NCBI GenBank assembly: GCA_028023455.1
Contig: JAQFVV010006215.1
Coordinates: forward strand, 5,437,230-5,501,229
Length of the DNA stretch: 64,000 nt
Reading direction: 5' to 3'
DNA from: Epiperipatus broadwayi
Lineage: Eukaryota; Onychophora; Udeonychophora; Euonychophora; Peripatidae
Shown: in pieces, positions 54,501 through 60,500 of the stretch
Position numbering within the stretch: position 1 is the stretch's first letter
Layout: every line of letters begins with the position of its first letter
Translations under genes and position numbers: made by a program
The notes under the pieces: generated by a model
Databases searched by the model: none
Told to the model about the DNA's origin: nothing
The model's input: the letters and a program-made list of their open reading frames with translations, nothing else

Positions 54501-57500
54501 AAACTCAAGTTATATCCAAAAAATACATTTAAATAAATAAATAAATAAAAAAGATTGTAATAATTTTCAATTAAGAAAAAAAAAAATCAAATTATTAAAT
54601 GTTGTTTTTAAAAAATACAAAGTCTAAAATTTTTGAAATATGAACAACATAGATATTATTTGTATTATTAGCCAAAATAATTTTATATCAATTTAAGTTT
54701 ATTTTAAAATAAACATCTCTTTCACACTTTTTTTATTTTAAATAAATTCTTATTTCACTTCGTTAACTCCAAAACTCAAGGTCCATGAATCAAAGTTTTA
54801 GCTTTTCACTTCCATTACTCCAATTGCTTGCAATAAAACATTATTATTATTATTATGAATACATTTTTCAAAGATAATTTTCAAGTTTAAATGAAATAGT
54901 TGAACATAAACATATTAGTTAAACATAATTCATTACTAAGTTTCTTATATAATTAATATCAATAAATATTTTCTAGTTAATATATTTATATGCATTAATC
55001 AATATCATTTAGAATGTTATTGATTTTTATTTATAAAGATCTCATTAAGTCAAATAAAATGATTTTTCAACAAATCTTTAAAAAATAATTTATTGTTTTA
55101 AATATATTTTAATTTAATTGACACACAAATACAAAAAAACATATAAAAATCAAACTCATCTAATTTTGAAATTAACTTTATATAAAAATATTTCCTAAAA
55201 ATCAATTATTACTTAAAATTTTATAATATAATGTACATGCAACAAAAAAAAATATTTAAACTCATTTCCAGATATATTAGAATATGTCCAATTAAAAAAA
55301 AAAAAGCATAACATTATACACACCAACACTATGATCTTTTTATCTAGATTTCTGTATACACTACAACATTAATTATTAGTGTATTTAAAATTTTTAACAA
55401 TATTTTAATGATAGGAATTTTTAATATTTAATATGTATATAATTTTATTGTGACTATATATATATATTACAACAAACTTTTACATCAGTAATATTTACCA
55501 ACAAATTACCTTCTTCATATTAATTCCAAGCGCATTAAACTCATACAACTTTTTCATGTCTTTGGTCATATGTTTATAATTACACCCCTCCACAAGGTAT
55601 TAAACGTGAATAAAAACCAGTTCCTACCTTGCAAGAGAGTGGTGTAGTGAAAATTATACTACAGAAATATTATTCATTACTGGATAATCTCTAGTCCAAT
55701 AAATAACTAATAAAAATTATTAATATGCTTTAAATTCAATCTGATAAATTAGAATTATTGATTCCATTAAAAATTTGAGTAAATGATATTTGTAATATTA
55801 AAATAATACTAGTATTATCAGAAAATTATGATTACTTTGTACAAAATATTTTATTCTGTGTAAATTTATTCACAATTATGAAAAATTACAATTAAAAAAA
55901 AAAACAAACTGAAATTTTAAGCAGACACATATAGATTTCTATAATAGGTTTAATTATAAACTTTTATAGTTATTTTAGCTTTAATTTTATATTGTTGCTA
56001 TTATTAAAGTAATATAAAACTAAACATTACATGATCACTATTTCTTATGCTTGCTCATAACTGTTATTAAAACAGGCAAAACTCTCCATAACATAGTATG
56101 GATGAGTAGGCACTAGATAGGGATTTTATGCACAAGCCTTCTGGCATCTATTGATTACTCTGGCTTGTACTGAGTGGCATTACTGTATGGAGAGTTTTGC
56201 CTGTTTTAATAGCAAACTATTACTAACAATGATCAAATTTTTTCTGGACACATTATCCTATGACTTAATTAGATCAATGGGTAAATAATACATTTATAAA
56301 TGTAAATAATACATTTATTATATATTAATATCATTAATAAATAATAGTAATAATCAAATGGTTTATTTTTCAAGAGTTCATAAGAAATTCGAAATAGGAT
56401 CCACAATCCATGGATTTCCAGAGTTCACCCCTCAATCACTCTAAACCATGCAAGGCTTATAATATACATTCCTATACACAGAAAATTAGTTTTAGATTTG
56501 ATATATACACACATATATATATATATAAATAAACAATCTATATGACCATTTAAACCTCAGAATAAAAAACAAACAAAAGAATTTTAACCAAAAATGAAAA
56601 TATGATTGCATAACCCATAATCTCATTGCCACATTAATGCAGCTAGAAGGCTGATAGCATGAAACACTTATGATGACAGGTCCTTTTATTATTAACTTAC
56701 GTGATTGAAAGCAATAAGAAGAGAAAAAAAAAAATAAAAGCAAAAAAGAAGAGAGAGAAAAGATGACTAGTAATATCAATAAATAACAAGAGTTATTTCA
56801 ATTAGCATTTATGTTAAATCACAATACACTAACTAATAAATTTTTAAGTTGAGAAATTCTCAATACACTCTTTTTTCTGAGAATCTAGGAAAATAAACAA
56901 TAGGTATTGAAAAATGACAGAATGAAATTCTAGTAAAAATTATAGATGAAAACAAGAAAACATGTAAAGCTCAGAATCAAAGTATTCCATAAAAAAAGTA
57001 TGAGTATATATATATAATTTTAAAATGACAGTAATTATTTATTTTAAAAAAATTGACATTAATATTAATTTGTGATTAGATACAAGTTCAGTCATTTTTT
57101 ACTAATAATCTTTTATTTTATTTAAAGTCAATTTAAAATATAGAATTGAATATAGTTGTATTTGATTGAAAATTTTTAAAATTAAAGCATTACAGAAAAA
57201 AAAAAAAAAGAATGTTTGTTGATGGAGCAGTTTTTGTTTTGATTTTGAATTAACTTCAGTTAATTATTTTTTGAAATTTTTTTTAAAAAATCATAGACTT
57301 AAAAAAAATTTGAAAAAAAAAAAGTTAATAAGGAAATCATAAAAATGATTTTTGAAAAATTTTAAAATGAGTTTATTATTTATATAAGAATTTATGAAAA
57401 TTTCATTACTATAATATATGTCTATATATATATATATATACATTATAATTTATTATTTCAATTAAAAAAACAAAAAAACTAACAATTTGAAAATGATAAA

Positions 57501-60500
57501 TCCATTTAAAAAAATATGTTTCTATATTATTAAATTCAAAATCAAAGAAAACAGATGATGGATGTAGAAAAGAATGCATACATAATTATGGATCAAGAGT
57601 TCACTATTTAAGAATGGTTTGACAGATAATGAAAGTTTTATATAATCTGGAGAAGAATTTATCTGAATATTTTCCAATAATATTTGGCAAAAAATTTGGG
57701 AAGTTAAATTAGAAAAATAATTTTTCTTATTTTATGATGATTTTGAAACAGAAAAAATCCTTTCAGACAAATTTAACTGACAAATCCTAGATTATCTCAC
57801 ATTTAACAGTTTTCCTGTTGTAAGAATTTTGTGAATCCACTTTTTAAAAATATTCTGAAAAAAAAAAAAATTACCTAAACTTACTTATCTTCAATCAAAT
57901 ATGATTTTCACTATTATGATCATGAAAAATTGATATTTTTATGACCATGGAAAATATTTCTATTACCATATACATACTGTTTCTTATCACACATTAATTC
58001 ATCCTTTGTGTTTAAATTTATTTGTTAAAAATGTATTCTTCCTCTAATTAACTATATTCTGTAATTTCTCAATCATTTATGTTTCATATCACTTCCTCTT
58101 ACTACTTTTGCAATTCATGCTTCTTTTCTTTATTCTTTGTTTCAAAGAACACGTGTAATTTTATTGTTTCTCCTGGTTTATTTATTACCTATTCAAATCT
58201 ACAACTTTTAATAATCTTTCTTACTAGTAGATCCACCTTTCATATAATTCATAATCATAATAATATACACCTTTTTTGATGTTTATACAATTTAAATTGA
58301 ATATGATGAGAGTTCTATTTATTATTATTTTTTGCTTTAAATTATCAAGAAAAAAATATGCAAGTATAATAATTATATTCTTATTGTATATATATGTATT
58401 ATTTTCAATCTTTAGATTAAATAATAAGATACCTATCTGTTTGAAGAACATGGATAAGAGCATCCATTCCTTGTGCACCAACTTCCAGGCGAAATCGCTG
58501 AAATTTTTACAAAATATCTTGAATAAATACATAATTTAAAATAAACAATACTAACAAATAATATCAATTATAATATTTGAAAAATATGTATGTATTAAAA
58601 AAATGAAAAATGTTGCTTGTCTATTTTAATCAGTAACCTAAGGCTTTTAAAAAAACAAAATAGAACAATAATGATAAGATCTCAATCAGTAATCAATCCT
58701 ATATCTAAAAATAAAAAAAAAGATCTAAATATAATAATAATTTCTTTCTTCCCATTCCAAAATATTTAAAAACTTAATAATTAAATAAAAATACACAATA
58801 AATATTTTGAAATATTAAAATAAAAGATATGATAGCAATTAGATGTTTTGAAATTTATTAAAATAATATTGGTTAAAATACTACTTAAAAATTAAAATAT
58901 TTTCACTGTCTGACCTACCTAATCAATTATTAAGGGGTTTAATTAAAGCCCACCTATGTAGAGAAATGTATTTTTTTCAATGTTTTTTTTTTTTTTCTTC
59001 AAACATTTTTTTAACACTAAATTACTAAAATTTATTTTGGATAATACTAATCATATTTAATCATGTACTAACACACTAAGTTATTTTATTTATGGAAAGA
59101 AAAAAAAATTTCAAATAATAAGTTTTGAATTTTTTTTTGATATGTTTTATATATATATTTAAATGTCTTATTTTTTCTTTAAGAATCCAAGATGGCCTTT
59201 TTTGAAAGATTTGTACCTCGATAAGAAGTTTAAAATAAATGTTAAATTAAAACATTTAGAAATTACCAAAATCCATTACTTTGGAATTTCTATTCATTAA
59301 TTAGTAGAGATTCTACATAGTTATCTAAATTAAAAACTAACATAAAATTATACTGAAATCTATTGATCCTTATCGAGGTACAAACTTTCTAAAATTAGAA
59401 CAAAAGTATGATTTCCTATTGTTTCATAGAAGATTCAAAAAGTCAAATCACCTCGGGCAGCAGATAATTCGAATACCAATGCTTAGGTATAAATAGTGGT
59501 CCTTTTTTTAATAAAAAAAAGAAAAAAAAAAGAAGAGAAAGAAAGTTGCAGAACGTCTCTATTCCAGTAGAAATGATGAGCGAGTAGTAAAAAGGAAGAT
59601 CATCGCCCGTCCCTTCCTGAGACCTGAAATCTCTGATTATGCTGCTGCCAGAACCTGCTTCAAATGCCACCAGCCATCAACGTTCGCCCGTGCACTCATT
59701 CCGGGGAACTCCAGGTAAAATGCCGAAGAGCTTAAATCCTGTCGTCAAGATTTTAAAAATTATCATTAGGATATAAATGTAGTTTCGTAAAGCTTTAAAA
59801 AATGTCAAAAGTTAATGTTTACTGGAAATAATTTTTTAACTGTCTCTTTAACCTTTTCTTTTTAGATTATTTATAATGTTTTTTTTTAATAACTCAAGCT
59901 CACAACAATTTTTAATATTTTTAATTATTGAATATAAAAATATTTATTTGTTTTGTATATTAATTAAAGTATGAGATTTCATGCTTTGATTTTTTTTTTT
60001 ATTTTGACAAACTTTACTCGCGGGGATCCAAAGAGCGTAGTTTAGCTAATAGAGCAAATTATGTTCACAAAACGGGAGTTTTAGCAAAGAATGAATTAAT
60101 TTTTAAATAAAAATAAGTTGATCTATTTTTATTTTCGCAAGTGAAGTTATGTTGAATATATATATTTCAAAATAAACCCACCGTAATTCTTTAAATAGTT
60201 TTATTATAGATTTCCCAGGATGGGGTTCTATAATGTTAGATTTCTTTAAGTTAAAACAGAATAAAATTTATATATTTTTGACTTAGTAACAGAGCCGCTG
60301 GATAGCGTCAGTTAATTATCATGCCTTTTTTTTTTAAGTTAGGAAAGTGGAAAGGGGGGATTTATTCGAGAAGAAAATTTCCTTATTCTATATGTTTGGT
60401 TTTTGTTAGTTAAATATTTACATAAAGTAATTGGTTACGCAGGTAGATCTCCATGCAGTATTAGATCATTTAAGGCCATTTAATTATAATTAGTTCATAT

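Larger units (their letters stand above)
51943..58432 (-). other. USO1 intron b-c (6.5 kb)
   Basis: Holds the GC-richer block (53.4-53.78 kb), a tRNA-like fragment (54.3-54.43 kb), the partner of the 37-kb hairpin repeat (55.64 kb) and a palindromic SINE (56.04-56.21 kb). The rest is AT-rich, with TA and TTA microsatellites. Confidence 0.8.

Noticed and set aside
57420-57442. TA dinucleotide runs here and elsewhere as possible origins or promoters
   Set aside because: Such runs are frequent in a genome this AT-rich and nothing else supports a function.
59443-59670. Minus-strand frame AFEAGSGSSIIRDFRSQEG considered as an alternative USO1 first exon
   Set aside because: It begins with GTG rather than ATG, runs into a poly-F tract, and has no good donor in phase with exon b.
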